Notes under the pieces: model-generated
The model's database searches: none
The model's input: only the letters and a program-made list of their open reading frames with translations
Told to the model about the DNA's origin: nothing
Program-made: the position numbers and the translations under genes
Part shown: positions 45,801-56,390 of the stretch, one piece after another
Layout of the letters: each line of letters begins with the position of its first letter
Numbering within the stretch: the first letter of the stretch is position 1
Source: Ipomoea triloba
Lineage: Eukaryota; Streptophyta; Magnoliopsida; Solanales; Convolvulaceae
Assembly: GCF_003576645.1 (NCBI RefSeq)
Contig: NC_044918.1
Span: forward strand, 22,411,393 to 22,475,392
Length of the DNA: 64,000 bases
Direction: 5' to 3'

Positions 45801-48607
45801 ACATGAACAAAGTCTGCACAAAAATCCTTTTTTTACTATGTCTCAAGAAGATAGACTCAAACATGAAAGTGCAAGCTGTGATATCAGTAAGTAAATATGA
45901 ATATACAAACCCATACCGTCTCCAATAAAGTTGAGGTCACTACAGCACTCGTTACACCACCAGTTCTCATATTTGTACGTACTGGTGCGCCAAAGCCAAT
46001 GGAGGAATCTTGACGTCTGAAAAGTTTTTCAAAATGTGTAAGTTGCAAGATTAACAAGGAAAACACTGCCAAAAAAAAAGGAACAATATCATACAATAGT
46101 AGTATGACCTTTCTGAGATTGTCTTCTCCAAGTCAATAAAGGCACCACCACATATAAAGAGAATGTCCTTTGTGTCAATCTATAAAAACAAATACAACAA
46201 GGTCGTCAGGAATTCTTTGCAGAACTGCAGCATGACTAACAGCAGAAAATACTCAATGATTGAAACGCCTTTCATTTTTACATTCTTTATTCTACGTTAA
46301 ACCTTTGCACCCACTGCCATAAAACTAAATATATGGACAAGGATTGTTTTCATCGAACCGGGCAACCAGCAAAACAAAAGTGAATATCTTGTACGCTAAT
46401 CACACCTGAATGTTATCACCTCGAGGGTGCTTCCGAGCTCCCTTTTCAGGAACATTTACAATCTGCAAAGAAGATCACTTCAGTAAAAACAAAATGATAC
46501 AACAAACAAGCAAATATCTTTTTGGTTAGCCATGATACGTTCTTGAACTTCAAGTCTGGAACGGAATGGAAAGCAGCCCCGCCCCTTCACTCTAGGGTGG
46601 TCCTCGAACTATCCAGAACAAGCAAACCATTACCATAAAATCATAGATGCAGCACTTACTGTTCCTTCAAGCATTTTCAACAATGCCTGCTGAACACCCT
46701 CCCCTGAAACATCTCTACTGATGTTGAGGCTCTCAGCCTGTCAAACCACCGTTACAGAGTAATTAGGTTATTTTCATAAGATATTCGATAACAACAGTAC
46801 AAGGTCCAAACAGATAATAGTACCTTCTTTGTTATTTTATCAACTTCATCTATATATACTATGCCCTGTTGAGCAGCTTGCACATTATAGTCAGCAACCT
46901 GAAATGAAGTCACACCATGATTTCTATGCAGAAATAAAAGAAAAGAGAAACTCAGACTACAACAATACATAAGAGGTCAATTATGCACTAGTTACCATTA
47001 GGAGTTTATATAGAATGGATTCTACATCTTCCCCAACATACCCTGCCTGCAGACCACAGTGATAGGAATATAAGTTTATGATAAATTGATAATTACTGCA
47101 GTATTACTAGAATACAACAAAGATAAAGTATGGATAGTGGAAACTATAAATGGATTACTATGCCGAAAATACATGATTTCTGATCAAATAAGATAATGAG
47201 ACAATAGCTTGCCTGAGTAAGAGTAGTGGCATCTGCTATTACAAAGGGAACATTTACCAATCGTGCCAAGGTCTTGGCTAGTAATGTTTTCCCTGTCCTT
47301 GAAATGACATCAAAGTACCAAAGTGGAAAAAGTAATATTAATAAAAGAAAGATGCATAGTATCCACAAATGCATGCATAAAAGTGAAATAAGAGGTTAAA
47401 AAAATTATATATCAAAAAGACGAAAAACAGTGAGCAGGAAGAAAGGGAAAAGGGTTAATGGGGTTCAACTTATTTTCACCAATGACAACAATGGCATTTG
47501 CAATTATTACCTGAACCTGTTGGACCCATTACAAGAATATTACTCTTCTCCAGCTCCACAGCCTCATGTTCGGTTCCCTCCACTTTGTCACTGTCATTTT
47601 TTTCGGGGTTCCTATCTTACCACATTGTAATGACAAGCATTAGAAACTAAAAAAGTTTTTCCCTTTTTCTTGTCTTTTTGAATTGTAGAGAGCAGGTCTT
47701 AGTTACAACATATAGCTATAGCATTGTGCATTTTGCAATTGATTACCTAAAGCATTTTCAACGTATGCACATAGTAAAGGGCAAGCAAACAAATCTACAG
47801 GAATGAAAATTCAGAACTAACCACTTTTGAGCAGAGTCATTGTAGATTCTCTTATAATGATTATATACAGCTACAGAGAGGACCTGCAATTTGAAAATTC
47901 AATTACAAAACAATAAGAGAAAATATTTACTACAATGCAAAAGCAATCATCACAAGTATATTTTCTTCATGGAAAGCAAACACAAGAAAATGAAAATATA
48001 GATAAATAAATAAAATTTTGGTTCCATTTTCACATCTGCTTTTTCAGCACTGCAGGATAACCAATTCCAAAAGAATCATAAGCTAGAAAAGTAAGACCTT
48101 TTTGGCTCTTTCCTGGCCAATTACAAACTTATCAAGCCCTTTGCAAATTTCCTTGGGGGTCGGAAAATTTGGACCCAAATTGGAGCCTCCCCAGCACCCA
48201 TCTTTAGCCCCTGACCCAAACCCACCACCAGACCCCGAGCTCGGACCGTCCACTTCGCCCACCTGAACGAACTTCACACCCGGGCGCACCACAATTCCGT
48301 CCCCCGGAGGCTGCCAAACTTCCGGCGGATCCCCATAAGAGCTCGAAATGTCGATTTTGGCACAAGACGAAAGATTCCTCGAATTATCGTACCCTCGGTC
48401 AACGAATTCCCCGCGAACCGATACGGGCTTGAACAAACTGAAACTATGGCGGGAGTTCGTGAAGCAGTTCTTTGACTTTATCCTCGAATTCCACCCGATA
48501 TTACCCAAGCGCCCGGCTTGCATATGGTTGAGAATGAAGTATCTGACGTGAGAAGCAGTTGCAGAAGCTGTCTCTCTACATGATTTGGACCTCAGCGCAG
48601 CAGCCAT
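42850..48607 (-). CDS. CLPX: Mitochondrial ClpX, AAA+ unfoldase of the Clp protease, 15 exons
   Basis: Exons (minus): 48607-48098, 47883-47822, 47611-47511, 47292-47213, 47046-46996, 46898-46824, 46737-46660, 46462-46406, 46179-46109, 46016-45917, 45456-45352, 44221-44159, 44025-43903, 43156-43001, 42918-42850. Together 1701 nt, 566 codons, all in frame. The N-terminus is rich in Arg/Ser (presumed mitochondrial transit peptide). Walker A GPTGSGKT is at 220-227, pore loop GYVG at 253-256, Walker B IVYIDE at 281-286, the ClpP-contacting IGF at 368-370, then the EFVGRFP motif; the product ends PSIVAL. It should unfold matrix proteins and feed them to ClpP. No N-terminal four-Cys zinc domain is visible. 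Intron 4 has a GC donor (AG|GCAAGC); the rest are GT-AG. Introns 11 and 13 contain MITE-like insertions. Confidence 0.96.
43275..43645. mobile_element. TIR/tandem-array element (371 bp, 9-bp TSD) in CLPX intron 13
   Basis: The left part has GGGTCCACCTTGCAAGGTG and the right part the same motif again, followed by CCATGGTATAACAACTCT. Flanks are ATTGGTTGA (43266-43274) and ATTGGTTGT (43646-43654). The inside is a set of AATTTATATACTAAATGTTC and ACACAATTTA units of 20-25 bp. It lies between exons 13 and 14 and does not disturb their splice sites. Confidence 0.75.
44875..45028 (-). repeat. GGAATNGGAATC-type MITE remnant in CLPX intron 11
   Basis: The minus strand reads AGGGTGTGTTTGGTTCGAAC, GGGAATCGGAATCGGAATGG and CAAATACTTGGTAATTGG. 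It matches 15590-15800. Confidence 0.55.
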
Positions 48608-49060
48608 AGCTTATCAAGTAAAAATAAAGAACAAAGTCGAGAGAAAATCTAGTGTGATAGTATTGGGAGCATGGGTTTTGGAGATAAAGCTGTGAACTTT
48701 ACACGGATTGGGAGTTCAAGAATCGGAGGGAGAATTTTCAGAGAAATGAAGCAAAGATGGAAGATTGAAGCGAAAACTTTCCGATTGAACGAGGAAAAAA
48801 AAAGATTCAAGATTTCGAGATATTGAATTGAGAGAATCGTGGGTGGTTTGTTCGTGTAGATTCTGCGATGATTGAGGGCTGGCTGAGGATTTCTTGTGAG
48901 GATCAGACAAAGGAATAAAAAGAAAACGAAAATGAAAGTTACAGCAGAGTTGCACACAAATATCAAGATTATCTAATTTGGGCGCATTGTGTTTCTGAAC
49001 GGCCGATGAAACGGTGTCGTTAGCTGCAGAAACTGTCTTTTTTTTTTTTTTTTTTAACAT
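48608..49060 (-). promoter_or_regulatory. Probable 5' leader and promoter of CLPX
   Basis: The sequence upstream of the start is less AT-rich than the surroundings. It contains unrelated minus-strand open frames (49060-48716, 48966-48649) with low-complexity Ser/Phe composition that I do not regard as genes. No clear TATA box is seen. A poly-T run lies at 49037-49055. Confidence 0.35.
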
Positions 49061-49228
49061 AACTGTTAAAGATTAATGTAGAACACATTATTCAGCATTG
49101 ATTTCTTTTTGTTTTAAATATCCATTCTTTTCTTTTTTCAATAAAGTGTCTTTATTGGATGACTTAATCCAAGTCTATCATAATTTAAGTAACAAAATTT
49201 GACCCAAAAAAATTACATAGTATACGAC

Positions 49229-49681
49229 GGCAAATTATGCTGTGGACCAGGTCCACCTTATAGAGTAAACATATTGCTGAATATAGAGTTATCCAAAAAT
49301 GTGTAAATGTAGAGGTTTCAAAGTGTGAATGTAGAGTATAAAAATCGTGAATGTAGATTTATGATTGTGTGAATGTAGAGTTGTCCAGAAATGTGTGAAT
49401 GTGGAGGTTTGAAATTGTGAATATGGAGTATAGAAATCGTGAATGTAGAGTTATGCATGTGTGAATCTGTAATAGCGTTAAGAAGTTCTAGCAACTTGTA
49501 GCCCTGTAATGTGTAAATGTGGAGTTCTCAAGTTGTGAATGTGGAGTATAGGACCTGTGAATATAGAGTTTTGAATGTGCGAATGTAGAGTTTACAAATT
49601 GTGAATGTAGAGTATAGTGTATGTGAATGTAGACTCAGGTCCACCTTGCAAGGTGAACTTGGGTCCACGGCATAACAAACC
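49229..49681. mobile_element. TIR/tandem-array element (453 bp, 9-bp TSD) upstream of CLPX
   Basis: The left end is GGCAAATTATGCTGTGGACC and the inverted right end GGTTTGTTATGCCGTGGACC. GTCCACCTT motifs lie inside both ends. Flanks are GTATACGAC (49220-49228) and GTATACAAC (49682-49690). About 14 units of GTGAATGTAGAGTATAGAAA (22-30 bp) fill the centre. Confidence 0.8.
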
Positions 49682-49914
49682 GTATACAACATACTCCTCA
49701 TATAATACGACTTAATTGTACTTATCAACAATTTAATTTTAAAAAAGAAACACAAAGAAAATTCATTAGCTAAAATCAAGCACAGAGCATTACAAATAAA
49801 TTAAAGTGTAAGAAAATTACTACATGCAATCAACCATAGAAACAAACTCATAGGCTAAGATATGAACCGTCCAATTCACATATAGCTTAGCAAATTAAAA
49901 GAGTTAAACACAAC

Positions 49915-50078
49915 AGTGATGAAGTATATCTTTTAAACTCCCACATGGATGATGGGAGTGGGTTCGAGCCTCAGTGGAGGCAACTGTTGACTCTTTGTGT
50001 TTCAGTAGGTTGAGAAAGTAGTTATGAACAGATACTACATTGTAACAGAGTCAGTAGTACTAAAAAAAAATATATATC
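49915..50078 (+). mobile_element. tRNA-derived SINE, family 1, copy 1
   Basis: Box B GGTTCGAGCC lies at 49961-49970, with a box A-like stretch about 35 bases upstream. The body TTGACTCTTTGTGTTTCAG and GTTGAGAAAGTA and tail GATACTACATTGTAACAGAG, TCAGTAGTAC, poly-A match the copy at 52960. Tail-only remnants occur at 15370-15405 and 22355-22376. Confidence 0.75.
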
Positions 50079-50820
50079 TTTTACACATGCAAGTAAAATA
50101 AGATCAAAAAAGTTGGGTCATAGCTAGTTGAGTTAAGCCCTGGAAAAACTTGAAGGGCATTTGTTTCAATATGAAAATAATCCAATTCATCCAAGTAAGA
50201 ACTTCTTTCATTGGGTATACTCCACTTCATGGCACACATTAAACTACCTTAAAAGATTCAAATGTTCATCCCTCAGACTCAACCAAAACTCATTCTACAT
50301 CTCTCAACACCAATCGAAGCATCAATATTGAGTTTGGACTAACCAGCACAAGGTTTCTTCCATTTTTCTATGAATCTTAGTATGGCTAGAGAGAAATGTT
50401 CTTAATTCCTTGACAACCATATCCTTCCATTCCCTAAAGTAAGTTCTCCCATTTTTCTATGAATCTTAGTATGTTTAGAGAGGAATGTTCTTCCTTGTCA
50501 ATCACATATCTCCATTCTCGAAAGTAAGTTCTAACACTGTCCACAATAATACTAACATACATAAATTGATAATGTCAAAGCTTATCGTTCCTGGCTAACC
50601 AAATATTCTAGCAAATTATCTATAAAATTTAGCAGGTTGGTTTATTCCTTGTTGAGGCACCGGAAATTTAGCACTACCCACTTAACAAATAAAATATAAG
50701 TTCCTATGTTCAACTGCCACCCAGATAACACCCACTTTTGTATGAAAACAAAAGGTACTACAAGCTTGCCAAAAGAAAATTCAAACCTTAAAGAGGGATT
50801 ATGACTTTCCACATATATAT
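50079..50820. other. Gene-free stretch with an internal duplication
   Basis: No gene recognised. CCATTTTTCTATGAATCTTA followed by GTATGKCTAGAGAGRAATGT occurs twice (about 50361 and 50451), so a segment of about 90 bp is tandemly duplicated. Confidence 0.45.
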
Positions 50821-50829
50821 ATATATATA

Positions 50830-51063
50830 GATTTCTATTCAAATGTGGCCGCGCCCTTACGTGCGGCCGTGCGGTTTACACCACTCAATGTTACGAAATG
50901 CACCACTCAATGTTACGAAATGCACCACTCAATAACATTGAGTGGTGTATTTCATATTTAAGAAATACACCACTCAATGTTATTGGGTGGTGCATTTCGT
51001 AACATTGAGTGGTGTAAACCGCACGGCCGCACGTAAGGGCGCGGGCACCCTGAACATGACCCA

Positions 51064-51065
<2 letters not shown>
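50830..51065. mobile_element. Near-perfect palindromic element with CACCACTCAATG arrays, flanked by (AT)n
   Basis: The left arm CCGCGCCCTTACGTGCGGCC, GTGCGGTTTACACCACTCAA pairs with the right arm over at least 90 bp without a mismatch that I can see. The arms contain CACCACTCAATGTTACGAAATG units, two complete on the left. (AT)n lies at 50815-50829 and 51066-51096. The terminal GTTCAGGGTGC and the GTGCGGYYGTGCGGT motif recall the (AT)n-flanked elements at 7319-9181. Confidence 0.75.
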
Positions 51066-51100
<35 letters not shown>

Positions 51101-51228
51101 TAATAGTCCACTCTAGGATTTCCTCATAAAGTTCTTCTCTAACTAAAGCTCTGTAACAGCTTTTAACCTTAAAGTTTTCTCTTTCTTTATTGACCTAGAT
51201 AAGTTTGATGTCTCTACTTATGCACTGG

Positions 51229-51253
51229 AGGGGGAGGGGGGTGGGGGGGGGGG
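51229..51253 (+). other. G-rich run with G-quadruplex potential
   Basis: Five G, A, six G, T, then about eleven G in a row: several G-tracts of three or more separated by single bases. This is the only such run in the window, apart from a shorter one at 20272-20282. Confidence 0.7.
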
Positions 51254-51259
51254 CTCGTA

Positions 51260-51441
51260 ATGGGGAAATTGACTATAATGGAGAATTTTTTAAACAAGGG
51301 AATAAAAATGAGATGATTTTAAAACATGTACAACTTTAGGAAAAAATTCATTGGGACTTACATTTCTGGTTGTTAATGTTTTAAAATCATCTCATTTCTG
51401 TCCACTAGCTTGTTTAAAAAACGTCCCATTTAAGTCAATTG
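51260..51441. mobile_element. Small inverted-repeat MITE
   Basis: ATGGAGAATTTTTTAAACAAG at the left pairs with CTTGTTTAAAAAACGTCCCAT at the right. ATGAGATGATTTTAAAACAT pairs with ATGTTTTAAAATCATCTCAT. Target duplication not resolved. Confidence 0.65.
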
Positions 51442-51509
51442 GATGAAAGTAGGCTAAGCGGAGCCGAGCTGAGCTTTAGAGAATTAGGTATGAGTCTGCT
51501 AAATATTAT

Positions 51510-51900
51510 AACTGACGCACCTTAAGTACAGAAACCACGCACCTTAAGAAGGAAAATTACGCACCTTAAAAAGTAAAACAACGCAACTTAAAGCTTTAGA
51601 TTGACGCACCTTAAATTTCAACAAAAACGCACATTAAGTTCTCACTGAAGAATTTGATACATCTTAAGCACAAAAACCATACACCTAAAGAAGGAAACTC
51701 ACGTACTTTAAGAAAGAAAACCACACACCTTAACTATGCATATTATATTTGACCAATACGGAAAATGACCAAATTTTGACCGCATTTTTTTAATCATTGT
51801 TAATCCTAGGTGCTGATCTTGGCAAAATCAATGGCTCTTATCTCAGCCACGTTTGCACCTGAGCACACCATCCACATTTGATCCTTATATATATATATAT
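51510..51900. mobile_element. CACCTTAAG-array element, member C (left end lost)
   Basis: Units GACGCACCTTAAGTACAG, CCACGCACCTTAAGAAGG and others run from 51514 to 51735. The right end GCACCTGAGCACACC and the AT tract at 51884-51902 match the style of members A and B. TTAATCCTAGGTGCTGATC parallels the TAGATCCATGG region of member B. Confidence 0.5.
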
Positions 51901-51902
51901 AT

Positions 51903-52634
51903 AATGCTACTCACCCCTCCTAATCTCCCTCTTGCCATGAAACTTTGATGATTTAGTCTTTGATAACAAATTAGTGGGGTCTCAATTAATAACATCAAAT
52001 GCGAATTAAGTTTCTCGTGATAAGTGTGAACTAATTTGATCCATCTAGGATTATCAATAGCTAAAAAATGACGGAATCAATTTTATAAATATTAGTATAA
52101 GGAAATTAACTTAGGGATTCCATGCATCTATTTCTTTAATGTAACAAAATTAATTAGACCAAATATATTCTGTTTGCAAACTAGCACCAGTAACTCAATT
52201 GCACATGAGACACTACCAACAAAAAGAAGAGGGCAAGCAATGAAGATGAATACAATGAAAAACCTATCCAAAAGCGAATTAACAAAACTTAGAGTAATTA
52301 TAACCAAAAGCAATATCTACTACCTAATACCATACGAACAACAATAAGTATTTAGATAATTTTTTTTTAGAAAAGTGTAAATTAAATATTAATTTTAATG
52401 TTAACTATAATAGACTTCTTCTATATAATCTTGCATTAATATTCTTTGAATTATGTTACTTATTTAGCTAGGTTTGAAGGCTAGGTCTTGTACATATAGG
52501 CTTGGACCTATTTAGCTAAATAGACTTTAAAATATGCCTAAGTCTAACCTTTTTACTAAATAGGTCAGGCTATGTTAGGCCCAAACTAAACCGGGCTATA
52601 AGCCCCTATGAAGCATCTTGGCCTATTTTTATCT
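51903..52634. other. Gene-free AT-rich spacer
   Basis: I see nothing recognisable apart from AT-rich unique-looking sequence. Confidence 0.4.
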
Positions 52635-53324
52635 GGGAAATTATTATGTGGACTGCATGTGGTCCACAAAGCTGGTCCAAAACGACATCGTTGAATTTTA
52701 TGAGTTACAATAATATATATTATGAGTTAGAATAATATATATTATGTGTTAGAATAATGAAGCTTCTGGGGTAAGATAATATACATTATGTGTTAGAATA
52801 ATGTACATTATTATGAGCTAGAATAATGAAACTTCTAGGTAAGATAATGTACATTATGTGTTAGAATAATGTACATTATGAGTTATAAAAATATATATTG
52901 TAGCGGGTCGGTCACGTGAAGAAAAAAATTACGTGAAACGACGTCGTTTTTGGACCGTGGCATGAAGTGGCTCTCCCAAATTGGGAAGTCATAGGTTCGA
53001 GCCTCAGTGAAGCCAATATTGATTCCTTGTGCTTCAGACTTCATTATGTTGAGAAAGTATATCCGAATATATACTACATTGTAATAGAATCAGTAATATT
53101 AACAAAAAAATCATAAAATACATCATCTTACATTCTTACCCAAGAAATTTCATTATTCTAACACATATAAAGTACATTATTCTAACTCATAAAATACATT
53201 ATCTTAATCTAGAATGCTAATTATTTTAACACGCGCGGAGTAATGATTTTTTTTAAACATCAAAACGACGTCGTTTGGACCGTAGTCACAGCTTGTGGAC
53301 CACAGTCCACACAATAATTTGCCC
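52635..53324. mobile_element. TIR/tandem-array element carrying a nested SINE
   Basis: The left end reads GGGAAATTATTATGTGGACT, and GTGGTCCACAAAGC and CCAAAACGAC follow. The inverted right end reads GGGCAAATTATTGTGTGGAC, with GTGGTCCACAAGC and CCAAACGACGTCG. The interior consists of ACATTATGTGTTAGAATAAT units, forward on the left and inverted on the right. A SINE (52960-53107) is inserted near the middle next to an internal AAACGACGTCGTTTTTGGAC copy. No convincing target duplication. Confidence 0.7.
52960..53107 (+). mobile_element. tRNA-derived SINE, family 1, copy 2
   Basis: GTGGCATGAAGTGGCTCTCCC (box A region), box B GGTTCGAGCC at 52994-53003, body GATTCCTTGTGCTTCAG and GTTGAGAAAGTATA, tail ATACTACATTGTAATAGAAT and TCAGTAATATTAACAAAAAA. 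Confidence 0.75.
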
Positions 53325-53459
53325 AAATAGCATGGATGGGCTTTGCTTTAAGAGGCTTATAGGGAGTTCAAATTAGTTATGCTTGACAAACAAGTATGAC
53401 GATTTCTACAATTTCCAAATTCGTTGATTACTAAACTCTTTAAAGTTGGATATTTTTCG

Positions 53460-53780
53460 AATGGCTCTTTTTTGGAGGCTAAGATAGGTAACAACCCCTC
53501 TTTTTTCTAGAGAAGTGTCTTAGAGTCCAAAGAGGTTAGAATGAAACTATAGAGAAAGAGTGGGAGATGGTAGGATAATAAAGATTTGGCAAGATCCCTA
53601 GTTATCAGAGTTGGAGAATCCTTATGAGCAATCATCTGAAACGATCACACATCTTTCAAATGCAACGGTGGACTCATTGATGACAATGGATGGGAAAATA
53701 TGGGATGGTGATATTCTGCTTGATTTACTCTGAGAAAGGGTTAATGTGCTTGTAAACGTGAAAAACTTGAATTGTATATA
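53460..53780 (+). pseudogene. LINE relic, upstream part
   Basis: Broken frames read GDGRIIKIWQDP followed by a stop where LINEs have Trp, then CNGGLIDDNG. This is the segment between RT and the zf-RVT domain of plant L1 elements. The relic resumes at 54725, so about 940 bp of foreign sequence appears to separate the two halves. Confidence 0.6.
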
Positions 53781-54724
53781 TTCAAAATTCAAAGTGTCGG
53801 TTACAATGAACCATGTATTAAACGAGAAAGGTACAATCTCTGGATATAAGAAGTCATCTAATTCTCTACTAGAAGTATGTCGATTGGAAGTATGTCGAAT
53901 TCGGAGTATGCTGAATTGGAAGTGTGTTGAGTTCAGAGTATGTTGAACTGGAAATATGCAAAGTTCGGGGTATGCCGAATTGGAAGTATGCTGAATTGCT
54001 AAAGGGACCTCCGGAGTTAAGTAGCTTGTGTTTCGGTGAAGGGCTTATATGCAGCTTGATATTCAAAGAAGGGCTTCCGATATTCAAATGGTGTGTTCCT
54101 CAGCGTAGATATACTGCAAACGTACTCCAAACAATATTCTGGCGAGATTCTGACAAAGCTTCGGTATACCGATCTTCGGAGCTCTCTTTCTTCTAAAATA
54201 AAATAAAACCACTCTTTATAGTGGTGAGGATACAGAGAAAATCTAACCATCTTATGATTTTGGATAATTATCAATTTAATTTAAATATTTGAATTAAATA
54301 TGAGAAACGTATCAGGACACCATCACGTCCAAGTTCATGATTTTGTATTATCTTCAAACCAATTTATATTATCCACATCTTCCCAAAATTATATGATCCA
54401 CATATATTCTTGATGGGCCAAACTAAGTCAAAATCCGTCAATTTAAGCAGCCCAATTGACCCAAACAGCCTAATCCAACTCAATTAAATATTTTCACCAA
54501 CTTGGGCTAGCAATCCAACACCAATTACATTTAATTAAGTAATTAAACCAATTAATTATTCAATGGATCATTTAATTAACCCAATTAAATAAATATTAGT
54601 CCAACTAGTCTAATTAAAGTAATTAATTTAATAATTAGATATCCACGTCAACCTCAACAACGTCATTTAAATTTTCAATGGTAATAGTGCTCAACATAGC
54701 CATTTATGAGACAGAGTTAAGAGT
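53781..54724. other. LTR-like insertion splitting a LINE, with minisatellite
   Basis: 53871-54000 is a minisatellite of about 30-bp units (TGTCGAATTCGGAGTATGC, TGAATTGGAAGTATGCTG). 54240-54662 is very rich in AATTAA / CCAATT and ends CGTCAACCTCAACA, whose inverse TGTTGAGGTTGACG looks like an LTR start on the minus strand. A solo LTR is plausible, but matching ends and a duplication were not found. Confidence 0.35.
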
Positions 54725-55400
54725 TTCTATAAGAATTTGATGGGGCAGTTTCACACACAAGAAACCCCACATTGGACAAGGATGTGGAAGCTCAAAATTT
54801 CTCCTAAGGGTACATTTTTATTTATTTTATTTTTATTTTTATTTTGTGTGGCAAGCATGGTCAAACACCTTGTTTTTGTCTCTGGCTATGAAGCATATTG
54901 CCTGCTCCCAATTCTGTCACTTTTGTTCTTTGGATAATGAGACCAATTTCTATGTTTTTGTCTCATGTGCTTATGATATGTCATGTTGGAAAAATGGGTG
55001 GCATTCAATTACAAGGATGTGACACACTTATAGATTGGGTGAACATAAACTTAATTCCCTTTATGAGTATGGTTGCTGCCTTCTTGTCATGGTATGCTGA
55101 AAAATTTGGAATGCGTGAAATGAGAAACTTTGGAACAAATCGAATCATTACACATGATCATAGTGTTGAAGAAGCTAAACTATTCCTTCACTGTTGGAGA
55201 GAGGTAAACAAAATGGATATCTCAATTAGGCCAGGTTCAACAAATCAACTTGACGGATGGAAGAAACCCCTATAAGGATGGTTCGTTTAAGCTCAACATG
55301 ATGCCACAATTGATACTAATGCAAGGAAAATGAGATTTGGATGCATTCTAAGAGATTATAATGGGTCATACTAGACTCTAAGTAGTAAAAAGTGAACATC
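54725..55400 (+). pseudogene. LINE relic, downstream part (zf-RVT and RNase H start)
   Basis: Frames spell TPHWTRMWKLKISPKG (compare the W..LWKLKIPPK start of zf-RVT), then a region with LIDWVN. Next come FGTNRIITHDH and a remnant of WxxPxxGxxKLNxDA near 55255-55320, and GCILRDYNG at 55340, the RNase H first strand. Frameshifts and stops throughout. Confidence 0.65.
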
Positions 55401-55731
55401 TAAACCAAAATTTTTTTTAAAAAAAAAACTTAGTCATAAACTCTAAAATCCAAACACTAAGTGCAATGCATTTTCGCACTTGTCTTTTAATACTAAATGT
55501 GCAATATATTACTACTAGATGTGCAATATTTTAATACTAAATGTGTAAACTTGAAAAATTATGAGAAGTGCATATTTTAGTTTTCAAGTTTGCATAGTAA
55601 AGTTGATGATAATTATGAAAAATATCACCGCACTTTTTTTTTTTTTCTAAATTGATCTGATCCATCCAATTTTTCTAAATGTAAGGCTGAGATTAGTTCT
55701 TAGTTTTTTCCTAAGAACGTGTTCTCATATA

Positions 55732-56371
55732 ATCCAACAACATCTCGAAGCTAGGACTCCCCAAGCTAGAGTTTGGACCCTTGGACTAGACTGACTGCTT
55801 GGGTGACTTGCGATAAAGCTTAGAGTTAGTTTAGTGTAAATAGAGAAACCTAATTTGTGTGTGTGTGTGTGTAAAAGGATATGGTGAGATTGTCATATGT
55901 ATATGAGATTGTGAGATCAAATCCTAATCCATCGTTATTTTAATTTAAGGGTGCATATTTAATTTTTCTTATTGTGTTTAGCGCCTAGTTTTTAAAGTTT
56001 AGGGGTATTTTAGTATTTGTAAAGCTATGTGCATCATTGTTATTTTGGGTTTTCCGAGATCTGCTCTATTATTTACCTTTTGAGTTTATCTTCCGCTGGC
56101 ATTTGTTTTATTTTCTTTTTGTGTGTATTTGTTATTTTGGTTCGCACTTCACGCAAGCTATCGGCAATCACTCTCTACTGTGGGTGTTGAAATCCGAAAG
56201 CTCCATTGACGGCTCTTTCCTCTGGCGTTCAAAATGATCCAACAACATCTTGAAGTTAGGGCTCCCCAGTCTAGAGAGTTTGGACCCTTGGGCTAGACTG
56301 ACTACTTGGGTGACTTGTGATAAAGCTTAGAGTTAGTCTAGTGTAAGTAGAGAAACCTAATGTGTGTGTGT
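55732..56371 (+). repeat. Two direct repeats of about 140 bp around 365 bp
   Basis: ATCCAACAACATCTYGAAGY through TTTGGACCCTTGGRCTAGAC and GTAGAGAAACCTAATKTGTG occurs at 55732-55873 and 56237-56371 with about 90 percent identity by eye. The layout resembles a tiny LTR (TRIM-like) element or a tandem duplication. No PBS is evident. Confidence 0.55.
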
Positions 56372-56390
56372 TTATACACACACACATATA

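Noticed and set aside
48716..49060. Minus-strand frames upstream of CLPX as a separate gene
   Set aside because: Ser/Phe-rich low-complexity translation with no recognisable motif; better explained as leader and promoter.
49961..49970. Possible tRNA gene from the box B match GGTTCGAGCC
   Set aside because: No acceptor or anticodon stems can be formed; the body and poly-A tail recur at 52960-53107, so it is a SINE.
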